A stretch of DNA of 64,000 bases, taken from positions 1,984,001 through 2,048,000 of the forward strand of contig NZ_PEFE01000001.1 in NCBI RefSeq assembly GCF_002754315.1, read 5' to 3'. The position numbers and the translations under genes were made by a program. Positions within the stretch are counted from its first letter, which is position 1. Every line of letters begins with the position of its first letter. Source of the stretch: Flavobacterium sp. 11. GTDB lineage: Bacteria; Bacteroidota; Bacteroidia; Flavobacteriales; Flavobacteriaceae. The notes under the pieces are model-generated. The model was not told the DNA's origin and ran no database searches. It worked only from the letters and a program-made list of their open reading frames with translations. Shown piece by piece: positions 1 through 7,978 of the stretch.

Positions 1-376
1 TAGTGTCTACTTCAAGATATCCTGTTAGATTAAAGGGTCTGATTACCACTTCTTCAAGTGCAATTGCTTTTTCAGTAAGTTGAATTTTGGTGCTTTTGTT
101 TTTTATCCAGTCATTGGTTACGCGAACGCGAAGCGATTGAAATCCTAAACTTGTAATGTGAAGCGTATCGTTCAGTTGTACATCTATTTCAAAATATCCT
201 CCTGAATCGGTAGTTGCGCCTCTAACTTTATTGATATTAATGATATTTACACTAGATAATGCTTGTCTAGTTGTATTGCTGATAATGATACCATTAACTT
301 TTTGGGAGGGTTCTTTAACTTGCGCAAAAGCAGTTGCGGATAGTACTAAAAAAAAGAAAACTACAAAATATTTCAT
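1..376 (-). CDS. Carboxypeptidase-regulatory-like domain protein, 3' end outside the window
   Basis: Reading the minus strand from an ATG at 376 gives about 125 residues open to the window edge, so the gene is truncated here. It starts with a hydrophobic signal peptide ending near AFAQ, followed by a sequence typical of the carboxypeptidase-D regulatory-like beta-sandwich found at the N terminus of many Bacteroidota exported proteins and TonB-dependent receptors: GATTDSGGYFEI, then DTLHITSLGFQSL, then a final strand ALEEVVI. The product is therefore exported. Whether it is a short DUF-type periplasmic protein or a TonB-dependent receptor cannot be decided without the missing part. It lies downstream of the helicase on the same strand, with an 88-nt gap and no clear promoter or terminator seen. 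Confidence 0.75.
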   Translation of the reverse strand, partial: MKYFVVFFFLVLSATAFAQVKEPSQKVNGIIISNTTRQALSSVNIININKVRGATTDSGGYFEIDVQLNDTLHITSLGFQSLRVRVTNDWIKNKSTKIQLTEKAIALEEVVIRPFNLTGYLEVDT

Positions 377-464
377 AAACTGGTTTAAGACTTTAAAAGT
401 AATAAAACAGGATTAAATATTTTGTAGTTCCAGTATATAATTATAAGAAAATTAACAATGAATG

Positions 465-2396
465 TTAGTCTCTTCTTGGTCTTCTTGGTCTTGGTGAGTC
501 ACCAAAGCTTTCAGAACGTCTTGGTGCTCTGTCAGACGAACCTTCAGTTCTAGGTCTGTCAGATGAAAAACCACCTTCTCTTCTTGGAGCTGGTCCTCTG
601 TCGCTTCTGAAACCACCTTCTCTTGGAGCTGAGTTTCTGTCGCTTCTAAATCCACCACCTGAACCTTCTCTTCTTGGAGCAAAGCTTCCTTCTCTTCTTG
701 GAGCAGAACTTCTTCCACCACCAAAACTTCCACCAGAACTTCTTCCATTATGGTCACGTCTTCCGCCACCGTCATTTTTAGAAATTTCAACATTGATTCT
801 ACGTCCTTCTAATTGTACGTTGTTCAATACTTCCATTACTTTATCAGTATGTTCCGGATCAGTGTTAAAGAAAGAGAAACCTTCTTTTACGTCTACTTTG
901 AAAACATCATCACGACCTAAGTCTAATGTTTCTTTCAAGTAATCCTTCAATGACATCCAATCAAAGTTATCTCTAGAACCTATGTTCACAAAATATCTTG
1001 TTGCACCACCATTGTTGTTTTCTCTTGGAGCACCATCTCTATCGTCACGATCACGTCTTTCAGAACCTGAAGATTGATTAGAAATATCTCTTGTTTTTTT
1101 GTAGTAATTGATAAAACGATTAAATTCAACCGATACCATTTTCTTGATTAATTCCTCTTTCGATAAACCTTCAAGAACGCTGTTAATTGCAGGAAGATAG
1201 TTGTCAATTTCGTGATCAACTTCTGTATCTTTAATTTTATTAGCTAAGTGTAACAATTGGATTTCGCAGATTTCAATTCCAGAAGGGATTGTTTTTTCTT
1301 CGAATTTTTGTTTGATGATTCTTTCGATTGAAGAAATCTTACGCAATTCACTTTTAGTAACAATTACGATAGAAGTTCCTAATTTTCCAGCACGACCTGT
1401 ACGACCAGAACGGTGGTTGTACGTTTCGATTTCGTCAGGTAATTGATAATTCACTACGTGAGTAATGTTATCAACGTCAATTCCACGAGCAGCAACGTCA
1501 GTAGCTACAAGCATTTGGATTTGTCTTCCTCTAAAAGATTTCATTACACCATCACGTTGCGCTTGAGATAAATCTCCGTGCAATGCAGCAGCGCTGTATC
1601 CATCTTCGATCAATTTTTCAGCAACAGCTTGCGTATCTCTTTTGGTACGACAGAAAACTACTGAGAAAATGTCTGGATTAGCATCCGCTAAACGCTTCAA
1701 AGCTTCGTAACGGTCACGTGCATTTACAAGGTAAAATTCGTGAGAAACTGTAGCAGAACCTGAGTTTTTAGCGCCAACTGTAATTTCAATTGGGTCTTTC
1801 ATGAATTGTTTTCCAATACGTGCTACTTCAGCAGGCATTGTTGCAGAGAATAACCATGTGTTTTTTTCGTCTGGCGTAGTAGAAAGGATGTTTACGATAT
1901 CTTCGTAGAAACCCATATTCAACATTTCGTCAGCTTCGTCAAGAATACAAAAACTAATTTGAGAGATGTTTACCAATCCTCTATTAATCATGTCTTGCAT
2001 TCTTCCTGGAGTTGCCACAATAATTTGTGCGCCTCTCTTTATGTCTCTCGCTTGTTCTGTAATGCTAGCTCCACCGTAAACTGCTACCACATTAATACCT
2101 TTTTCGTATTTAGAGTAGTTTTTAATTTCGTTGGTAATCTGCAAACAAAGTTCGCGTGTTGGAGATAAAATTAATGCTTGTGTATTTCTGTTGTTGGCAT
2201 CAATTTTCTGAATAACTGGAAAACCAAAAGCTGCCGTTTTCCCTGTCCCTGTCTGAGCCAACGCAACCATATCTGTGTCTTTTTCCAATAATAGGGGAAT
2301 CGCTTTCTCCTGTACTTCGGTCGGATTTTCAAATCCTAGATCTAAAATCGCCTTCAGTAACGATTCACTCAATCCTAATTGTTCAAATTTATTCAT
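465..2396 (-). CDS. DEAD-box ATP-dependent RNA helicase (DeaD/CsdA-like)
   Basis: An ATP-dependent RNA helicase of 643 residues, probably acting in ribosome assembly and cold-stress RNA remodelling. The helicase core shows AQTGTGKT (residues 47-54), PTREL, DEAD (153-156), SAT and HRSGRTGRAG. A DbpA-type RNA-binding domain follows at about 465-540 (RYFVNIGSRD onwards), then a low-complexity tail to the end rich in RREG, FRSDR and GGG repeats, which probably binds RNA without sequence preference. The reading frame extends eight codons upstream to 2420. The ATG at 2396 is preferred because the family begins MNKFEQLGL and a -7 box lies at 2418-2425, inside the longer version. It is transcribed alone. 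The domain order matches E. coli DeaD and Bacteroidota homologues. Confidence 0.93.
   Translation of the reverse strand: MNKFEQLGLSESLLKAILDLGFENPTEVQEKAIPLLLEKDTDMVALAQTGTGKTAAFGFPVIQKIDANNRNTQALILSPTRELCLQITNEIKNYSKYEKGINVVAVYGGASITEQARDIKRGAQIIVATPGRMQDMINRGLVNISQISFCILDEADEMLNMGFYEDIVNILSTTPDEKNTWLFSATMPAEVARIGKQFMKDPIEITVGAKNSGSATVSHEFYLVNARDRYEALKRLADANPDIFSVVFCRTKRDTQAVAEKLIEDGYSAAALHGDLSQAQRDGVMKSFRGRQIQMLVATDVAARGIDVDNITHVVNYQLPDEIETYNHRSGRTGRAGKLGTSIVIVTKSELRKISSIERIIKQKFEEKTIPSGIEICEIQLLHLANKIKDTEVDHEIDNYLPAINSVLEGLSKEELIKKMVSVEFNRFINYYKKTRDISNQSSGSERRDRDDRDGAPRENNNGGATRYFVNIGSRDNFDWMSLKDYLKETLDLGRDDVFKVDVKEGFSFFNTDPEHTDKVMEVLNNVQLEGRRINVEISKNDGGGRRDHNGRSSGGSFGGGRSSAPRREGSFAPRREGSGGGFRSDRNSAPREGGFRSDRGPAPRREGGFSSDRPRTEGSSDRAPRRSESFGDSPRPRRPRRD
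470..770. repeat. Imperfect repeats encoding the RG-rich helicase tail
   Basis: The last 300 bases of the helicase gene contain several imperfect copies of a unit reading cttctcttcttggagc on the plus strand (for example near 575, 668 and 690), encoding APRREG and related peptides. Such degenerate in-frame repeats change length readily by slippage or recombination. Confidence 0.7.
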
Positions 2397-2417
2397 ATGT
2401 ATTTTTAAAATAGGGTG

Positions 2418-2425
2418 CAAAATTA
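2418..2425 (-). promoter_or_regulatory. Putative -7 promoter element of the helicase gene
   Basis: On the minus strand this reads TAATTTTG, a match to TAnnTTTG. It lies 22 nt before the preferred ATG at 2396. No convincing TTG -33 element was found at the usual spacing, so support rests on the -7 box and its position. Confidence 0.45.
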
Positions 2426-2601
2426 CTGTTAATAATCGATATAAACTAATGCTATTTTAAGATTTAATGTTTTATTATAATTTGATTATCAGAAAGTTAT
2501 ATTTTTTATTTGCGAATTGTGCGTTTTGATTTAGGATTTTAGTGTGAAATTACGCCTTGAAATTTGTTTTTTTGTTATAAAAATGTTCTATTTTGAGGCG
2601 T

Positions 2602-3180
2602 TTATTTATTCAGTTTTAAAAAATCAATTAATTGCTGTGTAGCTTTTCCTCTGTGGCTGATTTTATTTTTAATAGCCAATGATAATTGTGCAAAAGTTTC
2701 TTGATATTCTTCAGGTTTGAAAATAGGGTCGTAACCAAATCCTTGATCTCCTGATTTTTCTAACGTAATTTCGCCTCGTGCAATTCCTGTAAAAAGATGC
2801 TGTTTTCCGTTTAAATTCAATGCAATCACTGTTTTGAATTGTGCTTTTCGATTACTTTTATCAGATAAGCATTCTAATAATTTATTCATATTATCATCAG
2901 CATTACGTTGCTCTCCGGCATATCTTGCAGAGTAAACACCAGGTTCACCATTCAGGGAATCTACTTCCAGTCCGGTATCATCAGCAAAACAATTGTAACC
3001 GTATTTTTGTGTAACGTAATTGGCTTTTAGAACTGCATTGCCTTCAATTGTTGCGGCAGTTTCCGGAATATCTTCATAACAGCCGATACTTTCTAAACTA
3101 AGAATTTCAATCGTGTCAGGAAGTATACTTTGTATTTCCAGTATTTTATTTTTGTTGTTGGAAGCGAAAACAAGTTGCAT
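2602..3180 (-). CDS. rdgB: Non-canonical purine NTP pyrophosphatase (RdgB/HAM1)
   Basis: A 192-residue house-cleaning enzyme that hydrolyses XTP, dITP and ITP to monophosphates and pyrophosphate, keeping deaminated purines out of nucleic acids. The N terminus [12 protein letters not shown] is the family's substrate-binding start. Further signatures are [20 protein letters not shown], followed by [10 protein letters not shown], and GFGYDPIF towards the C terminus, and SHRGKA near the end. The length is normal for the family. The frame extends nine codons upstream, but the family begins at this methionine. A TATCTTTG box on the same strand at 3212-3205 is a good promoter. The downstream neighbour is the helicase, 205 nt away. 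Confidence 0.95.
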   Translation of the reverse strand: MQLVFASNNKNKILEIQSILPDTIEILSLESIGCYEDIPETAATIEGNAVLKANYVTQKYGYNCFADDTGLEVDSLNGEPGVYSARYAGEQRNADDNMNKLLECLSDKSNRKAQFKTVIALNLNGKQHLFTGIARGEITLEKSGDQGFGYDPIFKPEEYQETFAQLSLAIKNKISHRGKATQQLIDFLKLNK

Positions 3181-3204
3181 TTTATTGGGTTTAATTTTAC
3201 AGTT

Positions 3205-3212
3205 CAAAGATA
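3205..3212 (-). promoter_or_regulatory. -7 promoter element of rdgB
   Basis: On the minus strand this reads TATCTTTG, an exact TAnnTTTG match, 24 nt upstream of the rdgB ATG. The same eight bases serve as the -7 box of both small-RNA genes at 3388 and 3702. Confidence 0.6.
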
Positions 3213-3366
3213 CATTTTTTTAGACAGTGTGTTATAATGTGCAAATAACTGTATGAAGAGTCTATTGATAACAAGAATAGCTGTGTATTTGGATTTTAAA
3301 AGTATATTCGGTTGTAATTAATTGAAATTCAGCACGTTAATTAATAGTTAAAGTATTGAATTTTAA

Positions 3367-3395
3367 TTGTTTAACGAACATAAGTTGTATCTTTG
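3367..3395 (+). promoter_or_regulatory. Promoter of small RNA copy 1
   Basis: TTG at 3367-3369, an 18-nt spacer, then TATCTTTG at 3388-3395. This fits the flavobacterial TTG-N17-23-TAnnTTTG promoter and predicts a transcript starting close to 3400, where the conserved terminal helix begins. Confidence 0.7.
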
Positions 3396-3397
3396 AG

Positions 3398-3540
3398 TGT
3401 GGTTTTGATTAATCACTTGAATAAAAACTATCTGCAAGGAGAAGAGTATTCAAATTGTCATTTCATACTGAACGGTATGTTTGATAAATGGTAAATCAAA
3501 ATTTACAATCGGAGGTCCTTTAAAAAGACCTCCTTTTTTT
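3398..3540 (+). ncRNA. Candidate 6S-like small RNA, copy 1
   Basis: A gene-free stretch bounded by its own promoter (TATCTTTG, 3388-3395) and an intrinsic terminator (3511-3540); the transcript would be about 140 nt. The 5' end pairs with the 3' end: GGTTTTGATT (3401-3410) with AATCAAAATT (3494-3503), extended outwards by TGT/ACA after a bulge and inwards by interrupted pairs. Two internal hairpins can form: TTGAATA (3417-3423) with TATTCAA (3447-3453), and CATAC (3464-3468) with GTATG (3475-3479). About 110 nt separate the ends of the terminal helix. A closed rod with a loose interior is the architecture of 6S RNA, which sequesters RNA polymerase, and a flavobacterial 6S family (6S-Flavo) is known. 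That identity is inferred from shape only. No ORF is conserved between the two copies. Confidence 0.65.
3511..3540 (+). terminator. Intrinsic terminator of small RNA copy 1
   Basis: GGAGGTC (3511-3517) pairs with GACCTCC (3527-3533) around a nine-base loop and is followed by seven T residues at 3534-3540. The T tract lies only on the plus-strand side, so it terminates a plus-strand transcript although no protein gene lies upstream on that strand. Confidence 0.85.
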
Positions 3541-3682
3541 ATGGTTTAATTCTAAGGATTTTACTTTTTTAAATAAGAATTAGAGAAATAATTTTTAAAG
3601 GTATGGAATGATTATTTTATTGTGATTTCTAACGCAATGAGCTTGTGCGTTAATTATTAGTTAAACGTATGTTTTTCAATGT

Positions 3683-3709
3683 TTTGAATGAAATAAGATT
3701 GTATCTTTG
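3683..3709 (+). promoter_or_regulatory. Promoter of small RNA copy 2
   Basis: TATCTTTG at 3702-3709 is identical to copy 1 and lies within a 36-nt block (3699-3734) differing from copy 1 at one base. The best -33 candidate is TTTG at 3683-3686 with a 15-nt spacer, shorter than usual, so this promoter may be weaker or differently regulated. Confidence 0.6.
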
Positions 3710-3711
3710 AG

Positions 3712-3855
3712 TGTGGTTTTGATTAATTACTTGAGTATATCAATCTTGCAATAAGATATGATAATTCAATAGTCAGCTATACTAATATAATTGTATGAGT
3801 TGATAATGGTAAATCAGAACCGACAACTGGAGGACTCTAAAGGTCCTCCTTTTTT
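3712..3855 (+). ncRNA. Candidate 6S-like small RNA, copy 2
   Basis: Paralogue of the RNA at 3398, offset by 314 bases. The terminal helix is GGTTTTGATT (3715-3724) with AATCAGAACC (3812-3821). Compared with copy 1, three bases of the 3' strand changed, and every change keeps pairing (two G-U become G-C, one U-A becomes U-G). Internal hairpins sit in equivalent places: ATCTT with AAGAT around 3742-3756, and ATAC (3779-3782) with GTAT (3793-3796). The middle sequence has diverged strongly while the helix, the GATAATGGTAAATCA-like segment and the terminator are kept. The transcript ends in the intrinsic terminator at 3829-3855, just before the convergent gltB-like gene. Confidence 0.65.
3829..3855 (+). 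terminator. Intrinsic terminator of small RNA copy 2
   Basis: GGAGGAC (3829-3835) pairs with GTCCTCC (3843-3849) around a seven-base loop, followed by a T run at 3850-3855. No T run follows on the minus-strand side, so it does not look like the terminator of the convergent gene ending at 3859. Confidence 0.85.
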
Positions 3856-3858
3856 GTT

Positions 3859-5367
3859 TTAATGTTTTTGAACACTTTTTAAATTATCAGGGAAATACAA
3901 ATCAGATAAATGGGCAAATTCATCACCACGCATGAAAATGTTAATGTCAACATCGGCAAAACTTTTTTTGCCTGCAGCAGCAAGAAGTTCGTTAGCTGCG
4001 TGTAAAGTGTTTTTATGAAAATGATATACACGCTCTGATTTGTCCGTTACGACTAGTCCTTTCATCAGCATTTTATCTTGTGTCGCAACTCCGGTTGGAC
4101 ATTGGTTATTATTGCATCGCAAGGCTTGAATACATCCTAATGAAAACATGAATCCACGCGCGCTGTTGCACATATCAGCTCCAAGGGCTATCGCCCTAAG
4201 GATTGAATATCCAGATATGATTTTGCCGCTGCAAATGACACGTATCTTGTCTCTGATTTCATAACGGACTAAAGTTTTATTTACAAAAATAAGCGCTGGT
4301 TCAAATGGCATTCCCACACCATCAGCAAATTCTAGTGGAGCAGCACCGGTTCCACCTTCGGCGCCATCAACGGTGATGAAATCAGGAAAGCAATTTTGAG
4401 AAATCATTTCTTGGCAAATCATTTCAAATTCACGGGTTTCTCCAATACATAATTTAAAACCAATAGGTTTTCCATTAGACAGCAATCGTAATTTTGCAAT
4501 AAATTCTACTAAACCTTTAGTGTCAGAAAACGCAGAATGGCTGGGAGGAGAAAGGATAGTGGTGTGTGGTTGCACGCCTCTTATTTTGGCTATTTGTTCG
4601 GTATTTTTTGCAGCAGGTAAAACACCTCCATGTCCTGGTTTTGCGCCTTGTGATAATTTGATTTCAATCATTTTTACTTCCGGTAAGTTCGCTTTTTTAG
4701 CAAATTTACTTCCGTCAAAACCACCTCTGTCATCACGGCAACCAAAATATCCGGTTCCTATTTGCCAAGTTACATCGGCTCCTTGCAAATGAAATTCAGT
4801 TAATCCGCCTTCGCCTGTATTGTGATAAAACTTGCCTTTTTGCGCTCCTTTGTTTAATGAAACTATGGCATTTTCGCTTAAAGAACCAAAACTCATTGCA
4901 GATATGTTTAATAGCGACGCAAGATAAGGTTGTGTGCAGTCTTGGCCTCCAACCAGCACCCTTGGTAATTCTTCGTTGACAGCTGTAGGGAAAATAGAAT
5001 GTTTGATTCCTTCGTAGCTTGATTGATTCAAGTTTAATTGTGTTCCAAAAGGCGTTGTCGAATCAATATTTTTGGCTCTTTGATATACAAGAGAACGTTG
5101 GTTTCTAGAGAATGGTTTTCCATCAGTGGATCGTTCTATGAAATATTGCTGAATTTCCGGAGCAATCATTTCAAATAAATATCTAAAATAACCCAAAACA
5201 GGAAAGTTTCTTAAAATGGCATGTTTGGTTTGAATGCTGTTTGCAAATCCAATGACAATTATAACTAAAATTGTTAAAGGAAAAAAGATGCTATATTTAT
5301 AATAGTAAGCAATAATTGAACTTAAAAATAAAATTATAATCCCAAAAATAAAAAATTGCTTCCTCAT
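3859..5367 (-). CDS. FMN-binding glutamate synthase family protein, membrane-anchored
   Basis: A 502-residue protein made of an N-terminal hydrophobic segment (roughly residues 5-42, probably two membrane spans) and a GltB-type FMN-binding TIM barrel resembling the central domain of glutamate synthase. Visible features are ISAMSFGSLS, the stretch KPGHGGVLP, the flavin-phosphate region VDGAEGGTGAAP, and the cluster-ligand pattern C-x5-C-x4-C within GCIQALRCNNNQCPTGVATQ, expected to hold a 3Fe-4S centre. It lacks the glutaminase domain and the C-terminal GXGXG domain of true GltB, so it is not a complete glutamate synthase; its substrate in Bacteroidota is not known to me. It is a single gene, convergent with the small RNAs. 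Confidence 0.85.
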   Translation of the reverse strand: MRKQFFIFGIIILFLSSIIAYYYKYSIFFPLTILVIIVIGFANSIQTKHAILRNFPVLGYFRYLFEMIAPEIQQYFIERSTDGKPFSRNQRSLVYQRAKNIDSTTPFGTQLNLNQSSYEGIKHSIFPTAVNEELPRVLVGGQDCTQPYLASLLNISAMSFGSLSENAIVSLNKGAQKGKFYHNTGEGGLTEFHLQGADVTWQIGTGYFGCRDDRGGFDGSKFAKKANLPEVKMIEIKLSQGAKPGHGGVLPAAKNTEQIAKIRGVQPHTTILSPPSHSAFSDTKGLVEFIAKLRLLSNGKPIGFKLCIGETREFEMICQEMISQNCFPDFITVDGAEGGTGAAPLEFADGVGMPFEPALIFVNKTLVRYEIRDKIRVICSGKIISGYSILRAIALGADMCNSARGFMFSLGCIQALRCNNNQCPTGVATQDKMLMKGLVVTDKSERVYHFHKNTLHAANELLAAAGKKSFADVDINIFMRGDEFAHLSDLYFPDNLKSVQKH

Positions 5368-5596
5368 GTTATTTGTAGTTTAAAAGTTTCTAAATTACTC
5401 AGAATTTTCTAATTTTTTGATAGTTTTGTGAACAACTTATGCAATTGATTTTAAAAAGCTTTAGGTTTCAAAATAATTTCGAAAATCTTTAAAGTAAGTT
5501 ATTAAATGTTAAATATTTAATTTGTCTAATTTTTTTAATCAATGTAAAACCAATTGTTTTAATTAAACGTAGATGAAGAAATAAATTATATTATAA

Positions 5597-7978
5597 ATGA
5601 ATTTTAAAAATCATAAAATACAATTAAGCACGTTTTCCTTCGTACTAATTTTCTTGTTTTTAAGTATTTCTGTAAAAGCCCAATACGTTATAGCAAATGA
5701 CTCTCAATTTAAAGATGGAGTTTCTTTACATAAATACGCCAAAATTGTAAATGTAGGCCAGCGTAATTATACGATACAAGAAATTATAAATGATAAATCT
5801 CTAAAATTTCAACCATTACTCGTAGAAAATAAAGATTTAGGATTTACGGATGACAACTATTGGCTTGTATTTGAAGTTGTTAATGATACAAAAAGTGATT
5901 TGCGTCCGTTCATAGAAACTTCCAGGGCAATAGTTGATGTAGCTGAATTGTATGTTATTGATCCAAGTGGGAAAATTGAGTTGTTAAAAAGTGGGGATTT
6001 AATGGCTTTTAAAGAACGATCATTAAACTCTACAAAAACTTTATTTAGACCGGTTTTAGAACCGAATGAAGTGACTCGTTTTTATCTTCATTTAAAAAGT
6101 GATGGAGAAGTAATAAATGCTCCAATTTATATGAAGTCCGCGGAGAAAGAATTGGAAATGGCTTCATTTGAACAATTTATTTTTGGTATTTTTTACGGTC
6201 TATTGTTCATAACTGCAATAATTTACATGTTCTTTTATTTTGCAATGAAAGAAAGAAGTTTTTTATTCTATAGTTTATATGTTACTTTCATAGGATTGCT
6301 GCAATTCTCTGTAGATGGCTATTTTTACCAATATTTTACCCCAAATAATGGTTGGTTATCTTCACATTCAGTAATAATATTTGCTACGTTAGCCAACTTT
6401 TTTTTAGGGAAATATTCGCAACTATTTTTGAATATCAAAAAGTATAGTTCTAAGATTTATAAAATGTTTTATGTTTTATATGGCTTGAATCTACTGTCTA
6501 TTACAGCGTTATTGGTTTATCCGAAATCTCTCGAATACTTGTATCCAGTTGCTAATGTATTAGGATTGTTTTTATTACTGTTGATTATTGTGTCAATTGC
6601 AGTTGTTTATTACAAGACAAAAAAGATTGACAAGTTTTTTTCAATTGGTGTTTTTTTCTTAATTAGTGGATTTGTTATTTTCATATTAAAAAACTTTAGT
6701 GTTTTGCCATCTGTTTTTTGGACAGAGAATAGTTCAAAATTAGGCACCGGTTTAGAGGTTATTTTCCTTTCGCTTTCAATGGCAAATTTGATCAGAAATC
6801 TTAAAAATGAAAAAAACGAGCTCAATCGACTTGCTTTGGTTCGTTCCGAAGAAATGAATGATTTGAAGTCCTATTTTTTATCGAATATCAGTCATGAATT
6901 AAGAACGCCTTTGAATGCCATTATGAATATGATTGATTCAATTTCTGTTGAGGTTCAGGATGATAAGATTAGAAAAAATTGCCAAATTATAAAGTATTCG
7001 TCGCATAGTTTATTAAGTTCTGTCAATGATATTTTAGATTTTTCTAAAATAGAGAAAAAGGAATTAAAATTGGAATCCGTTAAGTTTGATCCCTCGAGAG
7101 TTCTGGAAAATTTAAAAAATAATGCAGTTAATAGAGCTAATGACCAAGGATTAGATTTTCAATTTTCGAAATCAGATACGATTCCTGACTTTGTAATTGG
7201 GGATGTCACCCGATTGGTTCAAGTTGTAAATAACGTATTAAATAATGCTATTAAATTCACTTCTAAAGGGTTTGTGAAATTTGATATAGACTGCAAGATC
7301 AAGGAAAATAATCGTGCAAGTTTGAGATTTACAGTTTCAGATTCTGGAGTAGGAATTCCTAAAGATAAAATGAATAGTATTTTTGATTCATTTTCTCAAA
7401 ATAGTATTGATAATAAGAGAAAGTTTGGAGGGCTAGGATTAGGACTTTATATTGTAAAGACTTTAGTGGATATGCAGAACGGTACCATTGAAATGGAAAG
7501 TAAAGTCAATCAAGGCACAACTTGTATAATTACTCTTGATTTTGATATAGTTCCGCAAGAAAACAAGACAGAAGTTATAGCTACGCCTATGGTTTACGAT
7601 TTAGAAGGTAAATCAGTTTTAGTGGTAGAAGATAATCCTATTAATCAGATGGTTGTTAAAATGATCACTAAAAAATGGTTGAACACGACTGTAGTTTATG
7701 CTAATAACGGTAAGGAATGCTTAGATGCGTTTAAAACAAATCATTTTGACATTGTATTAATGGATCTTCAAATGCCGGTAATGGACGGTTACGAAGCAAC
7801 AATAGCGATTAGAAATGGGGAAGCAGGAGCAGCGAATGCTTCTGTCCCCATTATTGCAGTAACGGCTGATGTGATGGAAAGCACTAAATTACGTGTGGCA
7901 GAAATTGGGATGAACCATTATTTATCTAAACCAATTAAGAATGACACTTTATATCGTGCGGTAAAAAACTTAGTTTAA
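5597..7978 (+). CDS. Hybrid sensor histidine kinase with 7TMR-DISM sensor and receiver domain
   Basis: A 793-residue membrane sensor. After a signal peptide (about 1-28) comes a 7TMR-DISM extracellular domain (about 35-185), then a block of hydrophobic helices (about 195-400) matching the seven-span 7TMR-DISM region. The kinase follows: a short coiled segment, the HisKA dimerisation helix with phospho-acceptor His433 in SHELRTPLN, and the HATPase with DVTRLVQVVNNVLNNAIKFT and FGGLGLGLYIVK. A C-terminal receiver has phospho-acceptor Asp723 in DIVLMDLQMPVMDG and the usual K in LSKPI. There is no output domain, so it must relay phosphate to another protein or act through protein contact. DISM extracellular domains generally bind carbohydrates, which is only a family-level hint of the ligand. 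It overlaps the next, convergent gene by four bases. Confidence 0.92.
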   Translation: MNFKNHKIQLSTFSFVLIFLFLSISVKAQYVIANDSQFKDGVSLHKYAKIVNVGQRNYTIQEIINDKSLKFQPLLVENKDLGFTDDNYWLVFEVVNDTKSDLRPFIETSRAIVDVAELYVIDPSGKIELLKSGDLMAFKERSLNSTKTLFRPVLEPNEVTRFYLHLKSDGEVINAPIYMKSAEKELEMASFEQFIFGIFYGLLFITAIIYMFFYFAMKERSFLFYSLYVTFIGLLQFSVDGYFYQYFTPNNGWLSSHSVIIFATLANFFLGKYSQLFLNIKKYSSKIYKMFYVLYGLNLLSITALLVYPKSLEYLYPVANVLGLFLLLLIIVSIAVVYYKTKKIDKFFSIGVFFLISGFVIFILKNFSVLPSVFWTENSSKLGTGLEVIFLSLSMANLIRNLKNEKNELNRLALVRSEEMNDLKSYFLSNISHELRTPLNAIMNMIDSISVEVQDDKIRKNCQIIKYSSHSLLSSVNDILDFSKIEKKELKLESVKFDPSRVLENLKNNAVNRANDQGLDFQFSKSDTIPDFVIGDVTRLVQVVNNVLNNAIKFTSKGFVKFDIDCKIKENNRASLRFTVSDSGVGIPKDKMNSIFDSFSQNSIDNKRKFGGLGLGLYIVKTLVDMQNGTIEMESKVNQGTTCIITLDFDIVPQENKTEVIATPMVYDLEGKSVLVVEDNPINQMVVKMITKKWLNTTVVYANNGKECLDAFKTNHFDIVLMDLQMPVMDGYEATIAIRNGEAGAANASVPIIAVTADVMESTKLRVAEIGMNHYLSKPIKNDTLYRAVKNLV

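Larger units (their letters stand above)
3335..3857. repeat. Tandem direct duplication carrying the two small-RNA genes
   Basis: Two units about 313-314 bases apart. Similarity begins upstream of the promoters (cgttaattaatagttaaa at 3335 against cgttaattattagttaaa at 3648), covers promoter and RNA 5' end, fades in the middle, and returns at the 3' helix and terminator. The whole gap between rdgB and the gltB-like gene (3181-3858) is explained by this duplication plus the rdgB promoter. Confidence 0.75.

Noticed and set aside
231..416. 61-residue plus-strand frame at the left end
   Set aside because: Overlaps the minus-strand carboxypeptidase-regulatory gene, whose signal peptide and domain motifs are convincing.
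452..793. Open frame of 113 residues antisense-frame to the helicase tail
   Set aside because: It overlaps the RG-rich repeat region of the real gene in another frame and only reflects the repeat's composition.
3398..3540. A short peptide gene in the small RNA copy 1
   Set aside because: No frame is conserved between the two copies, while base pairing is, so RNA function is favoured.
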